64,000 nucleotides of DNA from Chitinophagaceae bacterium UBA1931 (GCA_002337125.1 DDFJ01000004.1:2574130-2638129), one strand, 5' to 3'. Shown: positions 34,172-43,417, numbered from the stretch's first letter. Program-made: numbers and translations. The notes: a model not told the origin generated them from the sequence alone.

Positions 34172-36970
34172 TTAAAACTGCCAGCCCAGACGAACAAAGA
34201 AACGCATGCCATTTCCTCCCATCTGTACTGCATCCCATGGTCCGCCTGTTTCATTATTAAATGCCCAGCCTTTTGCACCCGGTGCTACACCAAAATCGGG
34301 ATGCACATTCAATAGGTTATCTACTCCTGCATACAGACCGAGTTGTTTGGTAAGTTTATAACCGAGATAAAGATCAGTTACAAGTTTGCCGTGATAAATG
34401 TATTCATCTGCAACATACTTATTCGGATCAGCATCGGTTGGCACCTGCGGATTAATACCAAGTCCGTCTTCACCATAACCCAGCAAATCAACTTTGCCAA
34501 AATAAGTGAAGCGTGTACCTGCTGTTAATTTATTTCTTCCGTATTCAAGGTTGAAGGCAAATTTTGTTTTGGGTGCTGATGCAAGAATAAATTTCTGTTC
34601 ACGTTCGCTTAAGAAAGTTGAACGGAGAAAAGAAGAACCACTGAGTTTGGAAGGAACATTAATTTTATCAATGCTCATGGTTTGAAAGTTTCCGGTAAAC
34701 AATGCTTTGAAATTGTTTTTACCAAAACGTTTGTTGTACTCCATCACCACATCAATTCCTTTGTTGGTTGTGTTAACCGCATTGGCAAAGAACTGTGCAT
34801 AGTTTACATTCAACGCCTGCAGTTTGGCGGCCAGCGTGGGGTCAAGGTTTGCATCATACGCATCAAACTGTCCTGATAACACCACACGGTCTTTTACTTT
34901 TACTAAATAACCATCAACAGTAATATTAAATTCACTCACCGGTTTCCACGTAAAGCCCAGGCTTGCATTCACACTTTTTTCCTGTGTGAGATTGGGAATG
35001 CCTGCGAGCTTTGCTAACTCACTGTAATTAGGTGCAATCTTTACTTCTGAAATAACACCTCCTTGTACAGTGGTGAATGTGGAGCTGAAATTCATTTGCT
35101 GTAATGAAGGTGCCCTGAAGCCTGTACTGAATGATCCCCGAACATTAAAGTTGTTGGCCAGTTTTAAACGGGCAGCTGCTTTTACATTGGCTGTCCATCC
35201 AAAATCACTGTAATGCTCCACACGGCCTGCTAATCCAAGTAAGAAACTTTTTGTGAGATCAAACTCCGCATCAGCATAAGCACCCAGAACAGAACGGCTG
35301 GCAACTACTTCATCAGCCGGTTGAAACCCCGGGAAACCTTGTGAACCACCAGCTACATATACTTTGTCGCCATTGCCATCAAGGAAATATTTATTGGGCG
35401 AATAGTTTTTATACGAACCTTCTTCACCGGAATATAACCCATAACGTTCGTAACGGTATTCAGCACCCAATGCAAGATTTGTTTTTTTGCTCAGCTCTTT
35501 GCTTACACTGAAGTTGCTGGTATTTTGTAAGAAATTAAAACCACCATCATCGAAATGTGTTTTTGTTGAACCCAGTGAAGCATTGAAGGTTTTATCACCA
35601 AAGAAATGAAAATCGTTACGACCTGTTGTGTTACTGAAATCCCAGTTCCATCCGCTGCTGCAGGTTCCTTTTAATCCGGCAGCAAAAGAAAGATCATTCA
35701 CTTTTGTTTGTATATGCGGGTTGAACACCGTGTCGTCTGAAGTTACTTTCATAATGGAAGGAACATAAATCAGTTTCCAGTTATTATCTGTTGGGAAACG
35801 TTGTGGCTTGCCGCTCCAGTTACGGGTGAAGGCAAATGCATCAGATGCTTTGGCATTGTAACCACCAAAAGCATAAAACTGTGTTTTGCTGCTCACGGGT
35901 ATTTCAGCATTAAACATAACACCGCCCGATGTAAGTGAACCATCGCCATGTGCACGACGGTAAATATTATCGTACATAAAATCCTTGCTGTTCTGATCCC
36001 TGTCCAATGCCTGGCGATATGTTTTGGCCTGGTTTAAAAAATTACCCGTTACATTAATAAAACCATCTTTACCAATCTTCCAGCCGTAATTGAGATTTGC
36101 TGCAAAGGCATTTCCATCAACTGCTCCTGCATGTTCGTATAAATTGTAATCCTTTTTGAAATAAGGATTGAACTTGTGATCATAATAACCACTGTAACCG
36201 ATATTACCTGTAAACTGGCTGGTTGTTTTTTTAAGAATAATATTGATCACACCTGCAATAGCATCTGATCCGTATTGTGCAGAGGCACCATCACGCAATA
36301 CTTCAACCCTGTCGATTGCTTCAACAGGAATCGCACTTAAATCTGTGCCGGAATTACCACGGCCTCTTGTACCAAATACAGCCACAAATGCAGTTTGATG
36401 ACGACGTTTTCCATTGATGAGTACAAGCGTTTGATCAGGACCTAATCCACGCAATGTGGCAAGGTCAATATGATCGGCACCATCGCTGCCGCTCTGTTTA
36501 TTATAGTTGAAAGAAGGTGCTGCATAATTCAGGATAGAAGTGACATCCATACGTCCGGTTGGCAATGCTGCCTGACCTACATTCACAATATCAACAGGAA
36601 CTGTTGTTTCGGTTTTTACACGGCCGAGTTTTCTTGTGCCCACCAACACCACCTCACCAAGATCGGAATTACCGCTTTCCATTACAATACTGAATGAAGA
36701 GTGGTTGCCTACCTGCTGTTCGGTTGTTTTAAAACCAACAATACTGATCACCAGGATATCAGAAGAAGAAGCTTCCAATGTAAAAGCACCGTCTTTATCG
36801 GTTTCTGTTCCTTTGGAAGAACCCTTGATCATTACAGAAGCACCTTGTAAAGCAGTTCCGTTTTTGTCGGTTACCTTGCCGTGAATTGTTGATCGTTGAG
36901 CAAATACAGGAGTTAATAATAACAGCGCAAAAGCTGTCAGCAGTTGTTTCAGGGGAGTCATTTTTCTCAT
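34172..36970 (-). CDS. TonB-dependent receptor with carboxypeptidase-like regulatory domain
   Basis: 932 aa. Signal peptide (TPVFAQ), a CarboxypepD-regulatory-like domain (residues about 28-110, IHGKVTDKNGTALQGASVMIKG), plug domain (about 120-250, GPDQTLVLINGKRRH and VEVLRDGASAQYGSDAIAGVINI) and a 22-strand-type barrel ending in the terminal aromatic FVRLGWQF. There is no SusD neighbour, so it probably takes up iron complexes, cobalamin or another small ligand; which one cannot be said. First ATG at 36970 or the one 3 codons later. Confidence 0.92.
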   Translation of the reverse strand: MRKMTPLKQLLTAFALLLLTPVFAQRSTIHGKVTDKNGTALQGASVMIKGSSKGTETDKDGAFTLEASSSDILVISIVGFKTTEQQVGNHSSFSIVMESGNSDLGEVVLVGTRKLGRVKTETTVPVDIVNVGQAALPTGRMDVTSILNYAAPSFNYNKQSGSDGADHIDLATLRGLGPDQTLVLINGKRRHQTAFVAVFGTRGRGNSGTDLSAIPVEAIDRVEVLRDGASAQYGSDAIAGVINIILKKTTSQFTGNIGYSGYYDHKFNPYFKKDYNLYEHAGAVDGNAFAANLNYGWKIGKDGFINVTGNFLNQAKTYRQALDRDQNSKDFMYDNIYRRAHGDGSLTSGGVMFNAEIPVSSKTQFYAFGGYNAKASDAFAFTRNWSGKPQRFPTDNNWKLIYVPSIMKVTSDDTVFNPHIQTKVNDLSFAAGLKGTCSSGWNWDFSNTTGRNDFHFFGDKTFNASLGSTKTHFDDGGFNFLQNTSNFSVSKELSKKTNLALGAEYRYERYGLYSGEEGSYKNYSPNKYFLDGNGDKVYVAGGSQGFPGFQPADEVVASRSVLGAYADAEFDLTKSFLLGLAGRVEHYSDFGWTANVKAAARLKLANNFNVRGSFSTGFRAPSLQQMNFSSTFTTVQGGVISEVKIAPNYSELAKLAGIPNLTQEKSVNASLGFTWKPVSEFNITVDGYLVKVKDRVVLSGQFDAYDANLDPTLAAKLQALNVNYAQFFANAVNTTNKGIDVVMEYNKRFGKNNFKALFTGNFQTMSIDKINVPSKLSGSSFLRSTFLSEREQKFILASAPKTKFAFNLEYGRNKLTAGTRFTYFGKVDLLGYGEDGLGINPQVPTDADPNKYVADEYIYHGKLVTDLYLGYKLTKQLGLYAGVDNLLNVHPDFGVAPGAKGWAFNNETGGPWDAVQMGGNGMRFFVRLGWQF

Positions 36971-37136
36971 TTGTTTAAAAATACTTTATTTATTTATTCC
37001 TGAAAAATCCAAGCGTCATTCTTTAGTCAATAAATACCAGGAACTGCCGTATGCAGCTTTCGTTCATTTAATAAGAATGTTTTGAAATGATGAATCCCGA
37101 AGGGATAACAGGATTATAGAGGCTGGGTTAACAGTG

Positions 37137-37156
37137 GCAAAACCCCGAAGGGGTGA
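37137..37156 (+). repeat. REP-like palindrome, left flank of transposase
   Basis: GCAAAACCCCGAAGGGGTGA, the inverse of the right-flank copy at 37659-37677. Both contain the ACCCC-TTCG/CGAA-GGGGT hairpin. Confidence 0.6.
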
Positions 37157-37171
37157 TATAAAATGTGTCGA

Positions 37172-37633
37172 TTATTCATACCAATCAAACAGGTATTTTT
37201 CATCATATTCTACATTAAATTTTTTCAGAAATTCAACGTATTCCTGTTTAAATGTTTTCTTTTTGTGATGCGATTCCTGGTTGAGGATGTAATCATAAAC
37301 CTTATTAATTTGCGAATGAGAATAGGAAAATGCTCCATATCCTTCCTGCCAATGAAATGTTCCTTTCACAAATCCTCTTTCATTAATAAAATTGGAAGAA
37401 TTGTTTTTCATATCCCTGACTAAATCTGATATTGGCATTACAGGTTTTAATCCAATAAAGGCGTGTATATGATCGGGCATCCCATTTATGATAATAGGCT
37501 TTTGTCCTTTGCCTTTAACAATGCCGGCAATATATTTATGCAATTCGCTCTTCCAGTTATTACCGATAAGATTTTCTCTTCCTTTAACTGCGAAAACAAT
37601 CTGAATATAGATTTGAGAAAATGTTCCAGGCAT
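37172..37633 (-). CDS. IS200/IS605-family (REP-associated type) tyrosine transposase
   Basis: 153 aa Y1_Tnp domain. HUH motif in GMPDHIHAFIGL (two His) and the catalytic Tyr region NKVYDYILNQESHH near residue 113-127. Such single-strand transposases cut and join at hairpins. The gene is flanked by inverted copies of a short palindrome, as expected of a REP-associated transposase, and its first 17 codons plus upstream region are duplicated downstream on the plus map (37754-37897). Confidence 0.9.
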   Translation of the reverse strand: MPGTFSQIYIQIVFAVKGRENLIGNNWKSELHKYIAGIVKGKGQKPIIINGMPDHIHAFIGLKPVMPISDLVRDMKNNSSNFINERGFVKGTFHWQEGYGAFSYSHSQINKVYDYILNQESHHKKKTFKQEYVEFLKKFNVEYDEKYLFDWYE

Positions 37634-37725
37634 AGCTATGGTGTTATGATTAAAAATGTCACCCCTTCGGGGTTTGCAACTTTCAAATTACCTGATTTCT
37701 ATAATAATAGCAACCCTTCGGGTTT
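37582..37725. repeat. 144-bp direct repeat, copy 1 (5' end of the transposase plus leader)
   Basis: Nearly identical to 37754-37897. Contains the first 17 codons of the transposase, the ACCCCTTCGGGGT palindrome and a second AACCCTTCGGGTT palindrome. Confidence 0.85.
37659..37677 (-). repeat. REP-like palindrome, right flank of transposase
   Basis: TCACCCCTTCGGGGTTTGC, inverted relative to 37137-37156. Confidence 0.6.
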
Positions 37726-37753
37726 GTTCGGAAGTGCTGGATATTAATTATTT

Positions 37754-37897
37754 CTTTAACTGCGAAAACAATCTGAATATAGATTTGAGAGAATGTTCCA
37801 GGCATAGCTATGGTGTTATGATTAAAAATGTCACCCCTTCAGGGTTTGCAACTTTCAAATTACCTGATTTCTATAATAATAACAACCCTTTGGGTTT
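37754..37897. repeat. 144-bp direct repeat, copy 2, with truncated transposase start
   Basis: Second copy; on the minus strand it still encodes MPGTFSQIYIQIVFAVK before running into unrelated sequence, so it is a remnant, not a gene. The palindromes carry single changes (TTCAGGG, TTTGGG) that weaken them. Confidence 0.8.
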
Positions 37898-37984
37898 ATT
37901 TCAGGTTGCCAGACATTATTTGTTCATTACGTTTCAATAAATGCAAAAGAAGAAATTCAGTTAGTTTTGCGGCAATCAACTATT

Positions 37985-39439
37985 ATGCAGTATATCATTG
38001 ACCAGATAGGTTCTCTATATCAAGCTACGTTTCAAACCAGGCCGGACCAGATTGAAAAGATTCCGCAAAGCGGAAGCGACCGTGTGTATTACCGTGTTAC
38101 GGGTGCAACTATATGTATAGCCACGTGGAATAAAAATATCAAGGAGAATAAAACCTTTTTAAAGTTCAGCGAGCATTTTAAATCGCATGGTATACCTGTG
38201 CCGGTTATTTATGCAGTGAATGACGATAAAAGTATTTACCTGCAGGAAGATTTCGGGGATACATCGTTGTTAAATGAACTGGAGAAAAAAGGGTATACTG
38301 ATGAAGTGTATGCTTTGTTTCAGCAAAGCCTCAAACAACTGGCACATTTGCAGATCAATGGTCACCAGAACCTGAATTATGAATGGTGCATTACATCGAA
38401 AGAGTTTGGCAAGCAGGCTATTCTTGCTGATCTGCTTTACTTCAAATATTATTTTCTCGACACATTGAAGATTCCTTACGATAAGGAATTGCTCATTGAT
38501 GATTTTGAAGTATTGAGTGTGTACCTGGCAAGAGCGGATTATAAGTTTTTTATGTTCCGTGATTTCCAGAGCCGCAATGTTATGGTGAAAGAAGGGAAGG
38601 TACATTTTATCGATTACCAGGGAGGAATGAAAGGTGCAGTACAATATGATGTGGCTTCATTGTTGTGGCAGGCAAAAGCAGAACTGCCCGATGAATGGAA
38701 AAATAATCTTGTAGATTATTACATGGATTGTGCGGAAGAAGCAATGCAGACAACGATTGACCGTAATCGTTTTATTGGTCAATACAATGGTTATGTGCTC
38801 ATCCGTTTGCTGCAGGTGCTGGGTGCTTATGGCTTCAGGGGATTGTTTGAACGCAAGGCTCATTTTTTAACAAGCATTCCCATTGCATTACGGAATCTCG
38901 GATATTTTTTACAAAATAAACATGTGGGCATCAGTGTGCCCGAGTTTGAGCGCCTGCTGGGGCTGATTGTGAACGAAGACATCATTCAGCGGTTTGAACC
39001 AATGAAAGCAACGGATGAAACGCCGCTGGTTGTACGTATCAGCAGTTTCTCTTATAAACTGAACGGCATTCCCAAAGATGAAACAGATAACGGAGGTGGC
39101 TTTGTGTTTGATTGCCGTGGTATATTGAATCCCGGAAGGATTGAAGCATATAAAACACAGACAGGAAGAGACAAGGATGTAAAAGATTTTCTTGAACAGC
39201 AGACAAAGATGCCACAGTTCCTGAACAGTGTTTACAATCTCATTGATATTGCTGTGGAAGATTACATGCAACGTGGTTTTTCTGATCTGCAGGTGAGCTT
39301 TGGCTGTACCGGTGGTCAGCACAGGAGTGTGTATGCAGCTGATGCATTGGCCCGCCATCTGAAAAATAAATACGGAGTGAAAATAGAACTGCATCATATT
39401 ATGCAGGAACAGAAAAACTGGAAGAATAAAACTTACTGA
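37985..39439 (+). CDS. AmgK-like sugar kinase fused to a RapZ C-terminal domain
   Basis: 484 aa from ATG 37985. TAGTTTTG at 37962-37969 is a -7 box overlapping the more upstream in-frame TTG, so the ATG is preferred. Residues about 1-330 are an APH-fold kinase (QEDFGDTSL, FRDFQSRNVMV with catalytic Asp, HFIDYQGGMKGAVQYDVASLL with metal Asp). Residues about 350-480 are the RapZ C-terminal domain (FDCRGILNPGR, FGCTGGQHRSVYAADALA). The next gene is MurU-like, which points to anomeric MurNAc/GlcNAc phosphorylation in cell-wall recycling. The RapZ domain binds GlcN6P in E. coli and may sense amino sugar here; that is inference. Confidence 0.85.
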   Translation: MQYIIDQIGSLYQATFQTRPDQIEKIPQSGSDRVYYRVTGATICIATWNKNIKENKTFLKFSEHFKSHGIPVPVIYAVNDDKSIYLQEDFGDTSLLNELEKKGYTDEVYALFQQSLKQLAHLQINGHQNLNYEWCITSKEFGKQAILADLLYFKYYFLDTLKIPYDKELLIDDFEVLSVYLARADYKFFMFRDFQSRNVMVKEGKVHFIDYQGGMKGAVQYDVASLLWQAKAELPDEWKNNLVDYYMDCAEEAMQTTIDRNRFIGQYNGYVLIRLLQVLGAYGFRGLFERKAHFLTSIPIALRNLGYFLQNKHVGISVPEFERLLGLIVNEDIIQRFEPMKATDETPLVVRISSFSYKLNGIPKDETDNGGGFVFDCRGILNPGRIEAYKTQTGRDKDVKDFLEQQTKMPQFLNSVYNLIDIAVEDYMQRGFSDLQVSFGCTGGQHRSVYAADALARHLKNKYGVKIELHHIMQEQKNWKNKTY

Positions 39440-39442
39440 CCG

Positions 39443-40177
39443 ATGAAGGCAATGATTTTTGCAGCAGGACTTGGCACCAGGTTTAAACCATGGACCGATA
39501 CACATCCCAAAGCACTTGCTTTGGTAAACGGGAAAAGTTTATTGCAACGAAATATTGAATACCTGCAGCAATATGGTATTACCGATGTGGTGGTGAATGT
39601 GCATCATTTTGCTGACCAGATTATTGATGCAGTTGAACAGAACAAAGGATGGGGCAGTCATATCATTATCAGCGATGAACGTGATGAAGTGCTTGAAACA
39701 GGTGGTGGTTTACTAAAAGCTGCTCCGCTGCTGGCAGGTGATGAACCATTTGTTACTATCAATGTAGATGTGCTGACGAATCTTGATTTAAATAAGCTAT
39801 TGTCTTTTCACAAGCAACATCGGTCATTGATATCATTTGCCGTGAGTAACCGCAAAACAGCCCGTAACTTTTTATTTGATGCGAAAAACAAATTGTGTGG
39901 CTGGAGAAACAATACAACAGGAGATGAGAAAGGGCCGCATCTTTCTTTTTCAGAAGAGGAAAAACAGAAACTTACTGAACGGGCTTACAGCTGTGTGGTG
40001 GTGTTTGAACCAACTGTTTTTTCTGTGATCAGGCAAAAAGGAAAGTTTTCATTGACGGAAACCTATCTTGACCTGGCAAAAGATCATGTAATACTGGGCT
40101 ATGATCATAGTGGCGATCAATTTGTGGATGTAGGTAAGCCGGAGAGTGTGAAAGTGGCGGAGGAAATGTTTGAGTGA
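39443..40177 (+). CDS. MurU-like sugar-1-phosphate nucleotidyltransferase
   Basis: 244 aa NTP_transferase. N-terminal AAGLGTRFKPWTDTHPKAL holds the nucleotide-binding G-x-G-T-R and the Lys; VLETGGGLLKAAPLL and the metal-binding NVDVLTN match MurU (MurNAc-1-P uridylyltransferase). Starts 3 bp after the kinase stop, so the two are coupled. Together they would convert MurNAc to UDP-MurNAc. Confidence 0.85.
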   Translation: MKAMIFAAGLGTRFKPWTDTHPKALALVNGKSLLQRNIEYLQQYGITDVVVNVHHFADQIIDAVEQNKGWGSHIIISDERDEVLETGGGLLKAAPLLAGDEPFVTINVDVLTNLDLNKLLSFHKQHRSLISFAVSNRKTARNFLFDAKNKLCGWRNNTTGDEKGPHLSFSEEEKQKLTERAYSCVVVFEPTVFSVIRQKGKFSLTETYLDLAKDHVILGYDHSGDQFVDVGKPESVKVAEEMFE

Positions 40178-40194
40178 AAGAAGAAAGCCGGTAG

Positions 40195-40398
40195 TAGGTA
40201 AGAAGTAAGAAGTAAGAAGTAAGAAGTAAGAAGTAGGAAGTAAGAAGTAGGAAGTAAGAAGTAGGAAGTAAGAAGTAGGAAGTAGGAAGTAAGAAGTAGG
40301 AAGTAGGAAGTAAGAAGTAGGAAGTAAGAAGTAGGAAGTAAGAAGTAGGAAGTAAGAAGTAAGAAGTAGGAAGTAAGAAGTAAGAAGTAGGAAGTAGG
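40195..40398. repeat. Heptanucleotide tandem array, about 29 units
   Basis: Units TAAGAAG and TAGGAAG alternate irregularly over 204 bp, differing only by A or G at the third base. It begins right after the MurU stop codon inside a short AGCCGGTAG word. Confidence 0.95.
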
Positions 40399-40699
40399 AT
40401 GCTTAGGTTATAGATAAGTTTGTGAATTATCAGGACTGATATTTTTCATTTCTTTCTAGTAAAGTCTGAGATCAATTATTTGGTTGTGCAATGCAAGGGT
40501 GGCCTGACCCTTAATTTCGATTATTCAAGAATGGGAGCAGAACGGCACAGACAGTGCTGTTTGAGCGCTTTTACCGGGGCGATGGGTGGGAGTATCCATG
40601 CTTTATCCATAAAGTAAGCTGCACTTATGCGTTTCTTTAGCAGTCGTATAAATACCCTTGATTTTGGTTGTTGAATTTTGTTTCTTGTGAAAAAAATGT
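40399..40699. other. Intergenic stretch without recognised feature
   Basis: About 300 bp between the tandem array and the next gene. No ORF with family support, no clear promoter or hairpin seen. Confidence 0.5.
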
Positions 40700-41056
40700 A
40701 TGGCCAAGCAAGTGGGACAGTTGCTTATTGAGGGATGTATTGATGGAGTTTGCTTTTACAAGCTTGAAGGGAGTTATTATGCACGGATGAAAAGCTCGCT
40801 TACAGGCAAGCGGGTAAAAAATGACCCTGCTTTTGCCGGAACAATGAAGAGTGCAAACCTGCTGGGCAGAGCCTCATCACTTGTGTCGCCGGTTTTTCAA
40901 CAACTTTCAAAAACAGAAAGAGACCGGGATTTATTCCGCAGACTTACAGGGTTTGTAAAGGGGTTGCTTAAGGAAGGAGTTCCTGTTGAAAAGGTGCGGG
41001 TTTTGCTTGCTGATTATGTGGAAAGTTGGAAGAAAGAAGATAGAAGCAAGAAGTGA
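40700..41056 (+). CDS. Conserved-looking small protein of unknown function
   Basis: 118 aa. I do not recognise a domain. The sequence has an N-terminal beta-like part (GVCFYKLEGSYYARMKSSLTG) and a charged helical C-terminus (DRDLFRRLTGFVKGLLKEG). Composition and codon use look like a real gene; Bacteroidota carry many relatives of this general look. It lies in a repeat-rich stretch with no operon partner. Confidence 0.6.
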   Translation: MAKQVGQLLIEGCIDGVCFYKLEGSYYARMKSSLTGKRVKNDPAFAGTMKSANLLGRASSLVSPVFQQLSKTERDRDLFRRLTGFVKGLLKEGVPVEKVRVLLADYVESWKKEDRSKK

Positions 41057-41148
41057 GAAGCAAGAAGGGTTACCAGTTTACTTTACTTGCGAACTGGGAA
41101 TAGCTTCTATTCTACCCGTCAAAAAATTGCAGGTCAGGCGACCAGCAA

Positions 41149-41232
41149 TGGCGGAGATAGACGTAGGCGGAGATAGACGTAAGCCGGTAGCCGGTAGTTA
41201 GTAGTGGTTAGTCAATAGCCGGTAGTGATTAG
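41149..41232. repeat. GGCGGAGATAGACGTA duplicate and AGCCGGTAG word repeats
   Basis: A 16-bp unit occurs twice in tandem (about 41149-41180) followed by several AGCCGGTAG/TAGTTAGTAG words of the family also present near 40184 and 46680. Confidence 0.7.
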
Positions 41233-41240
41233 TTGATAGT

Positions 41241-41325
41241 AGTGTTGCTCACAGAATACACGGATGGGTAAAGAGAAAACAACAGATATTTTTTCTCTGC
41301 GTTCTCTCTGTCTCTGTGGTAAAAG
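41241..41325. repeat. CACAGAG inverted-repeat element, copy 2
   Basis: CACAGAATACACGGATGG on the left and CTCTCTGTCTCTGTGGT on the right around ATATTTTTTCTC; related to the element at 11808-11884. Confidence 0.55.
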
Positions 41326-41328
41326 AAA

Positions 41329-42531
41329 TCATACTTTGATATAAATCTTCTTCCTGTCTAACCAGTAACAAAGCGCCCAGTACATCATAATCATACAAAT
41401 GGCATAGACCAATGAACCGTTTTCTGGAATACCGGGAACCAGCTTGCAGATCTTTTCATAGAACCAACCAAAGGGACTGAGGTATTTTGGCAGGCCATCG
41501 GCTGAAAATCCATTCGGGATCCTGATTAACCCGAGCAGGCGGGGGAGAAAGCCGCTGAGTACAAAAATGAAGAGGGGATTTTTTCCAAACACATCAAAGA
41601 ACCTGAACAAAATACTTTTTGCCTGTTTGAGTTCAATGAAATAAATCATCACTGCAATGGTGCAGGTGGCCAGGCCAGTTGTGTAAACGGTGTAAGAACT
41701 GGTCCATATTTTTTTGTTGATGGGGAAGGCCATATCCCAGAGATAACCCGTTGACGTTAACAGCACACCGGTGATGAGCAGACCGGCAATGAGTTCGAAT
41801 GATTTTCCTTTTTTCTGGATATAATCACCCACCAGGTAGCCGAAGATCACCTGTGTGATGGCTGCAAATGTGCTCATGAAACCTTCGGGATCAAAAGGCA
41901 CCCCTTCACCTTTGTATAAATGGTTTACACCCAGAATAGCTTTATCTATCTCATTTCCAAACCAGCCTTTTAAACTGTAAGGATCACCGGGCGTACCGAG
42001 TAATAAACAAAGTGCCCAGTAAAACAACAGGATTGTTATACCAATGACAAAAGCACCTTTCTGTTTAAAGTAATAGACGATGACCGATGCGAAGAAGTAG
42101 CTGAGTGCGATCCGTTGTAATACACCCAGTATGCGAAGTGTTTCGAATGGTTTCCAGACAATATGGTTGCCATCCCATTTGATAAAAGGACTCCAGTTCA
42201 GGAAAATTCCAATAGCAAAAATGAGCAGGGTGCGTTTGAGTACTTTTTTCCAGAACAGGGCATCTCCACCTGCTTCCAGACGTGGCATCACAAACGACAT
42301 TGCATTGCCCACTGCAAACAAAAAGAAGGGAAAAACAAGATCGGTGGGTGTGCAGCCATGCCAGGGAGCATGTTCAAGCGGTGCGTAAATATGTGCCCAG
42401 GAACCGGGATTGTTGACCAGTATCATCAGGGCAACGGTGGCACCCCGGAATACGTCTAAGGAGTAAAACCTGTTGTTCACAAAAATGGTTTTTCTAAAAG
42501 TAGGCAAAACTGTTGATTGGAGATTCATCAC
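41329..42531 (-). CDS. NagX/HGSNAT-like membrane acyltransferase
   Basis: 400 aa, about ten membrane helices. N-terminal RFYSLDVFRGATVALMILVNNPGSW and HAPWHGCTPTDLVFPFFLF are the signature of the NagX/heparan-alpha-glucosaminide N-acetyltransferase family (DUF5009-like). Members transfer acetyl groups to amino sugars across the membrane or remain uncharacterised. Divergent from the exopolysaccharide operon. Confidence 0.88.
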   Translation of the reverse strand: MMNLQSTVLPTFRKTIFVNNRFYSLDVFRGATVALMILVNNPGSWAHIYAPLEHAPWHGCTPTDLVFPFFLFAVGNAMSFVMPRLEAGGDALFWKKVLKRTLLIFAIGIFLNWSPFIKWDGNHIVWKPFETLRILGVLQRIALSYFFASVIVYYFKQKGAFVIGITILLFYWALCLLLGTPGDPYSLKGWFGNEIDKAILGVNHLYKGEGVPFDPEGFMSTFAAITQVIFGYLVGDYIQKKGKSFELIAGLLITGVLLTSTGYLWDMAFPINKKIWTSSYTVYTTGLATCTIAVMIYFIELKQAKSILFRFFDVFGKNPLFIFVLSGFLPRLLGLIRIPNGFSADGLPKYLSPFGWFYEKICKLVPGIPENGSLVYAICMIMMYWALCYWLDRKKIYIKV

Positions 42532-42673
42532 AATGTTTATTTGCTAAGTGTTTTAACTGATTTGCACTACATGTTTATAAATATATTTTTTTGTGAATGG
42601 GTCTCAACCTTTATCTTGCAACCCAATTAAAATGAGAAAATTGTGAAGTAATGAAGGCTGTGCTTTGTGAAGG

Positions 42674-42700
42674 TTGATGGAGGTGAAAGAACTATATTTG
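42674..42700 (+). promoter_or_regulatory. Promoter of the exopolysaccharide operon
   Basis: TTG at 42674-42676 and TATATTTG at 42693-42700, an exact TAnnTTTG -7 box, with a 16-bp gap. It gives a leader of about 200 nt before the UpxY gene. Confidence 0.6.
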
Positions 42701-42803
42701 CACAGGATAAGAGGCGGTTGAAGACATAAACTAACACGTCATTGTGAAATCTGAAAGATTCGGCATATTTCTGTCTTTAAAAAAGGCATTTCAATAGATG
42801 GAG

Positions 42804-42838
42804 GGTGGGCAGCCTGATAGGCTGTCTGCCTTTTTTTA
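42804..42838 (+). terminator. Leader terminator upstream of UpxY
   Basis: GGCAGCCTGATAGGCTGTCTGCC folds (CAGCC/GGCTG or GGCAG/CTGCC with CCT/AGG) and is followed by seven T, about 100 nt after the predicted transcription start and 73 nt before the UpxY ATG. Read-through is needed for the whole operon. Confidence 0.7.
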
Positions 42839-42910
42839 TTTTTTTACAGCAGACTCAGTTTTTTATTGTTTATGTGACTGAGGTGGCGAAGCTTTGGAGT
42901 AAATTGTGCT

Positions 42911-43417
42911 ATGAAGTCAGTAAAAAGCTGGTTCGCTGTGTATACCAAACCCCGCTGGGAAAAGAAAGTAAGCCAATACCTGGAGAAAAAAGGGGTGGAA
43001 CATTATTGTCCCTTAACAAGGGTGCGGCGGAAGTGGAGCGACCGGTATAAGATCATCGAAGAACCATTGTTTAAATCGTATGTGTTTGTGTTTATTTCGG
43101 AAGAAGAGAAAACAAGCGTGCGACTTACCGATGGTGTGGTTAATTTTGTTTACTGGGAAGGGAAACCGGCAGTGATCAGGGATGCAGAGATTGAAGTGAT
43201 CCGTAAATTCCTGAATGAGTATGAAGAGGTGGAGGCAAGACCTGTTGAACTAAAAGCAGGTGAGCGGGTACGGGTGAAAACCGGACTGATGATGGATACG
43301 GAAGGCATTGTGGTGAAAGTGCAGAACAAACAAGCTTATGTTTTGCTGGAAAGCCTGGGGTATGAACTCACCGCCCGTTTTGAAAAAAGCAATCTTGAAA
43401 CACTTACAAACGAATAA
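42911..43417 (+). CDS. UpxY/NusG-family transcription antiterminator
   Basis: 168 aa. N-terminal NGN domain (WFAVYTKPRWEKKVSQYLEKKG, CPLTRVRRKWSDR, LFKSYVFVFI) and a C-terminal KOW domain (LKAGERVRVKTGLMMDTEGIV). Specialised NusG paralogues of this kind sit first in polysaccharide operons and let RNA polymerase pass leader and internal terminators. The terminator in its own leader fits this. Confidence 0.9.
   Translation: MKSVKSWFAVYTKPRWEKKVSQYLEKKGVEHYCPLTRVRRKWSDRYKIIEEPLFKSYVFVFISEEEKTSVRLTDGVVNFVYWEGKPAVIRDAEIEVIRKFLNEYEEVEARPVELKAGERVRVKTGLMMDTEGIVVKVQNKQAYVLLESLGYELTARFEKSNLETLTNE

Noticed and set aside
37754..37810. Second transposase gene
   Set aside because: Only 17 codons of the transposase remain before the frame leaves the homology; it is a duplicated fragment.
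40195..40398. Possible CRISPR array
   Set aside because: Units are 7 bp in direct tandem without spacers, and no cas genes are near.
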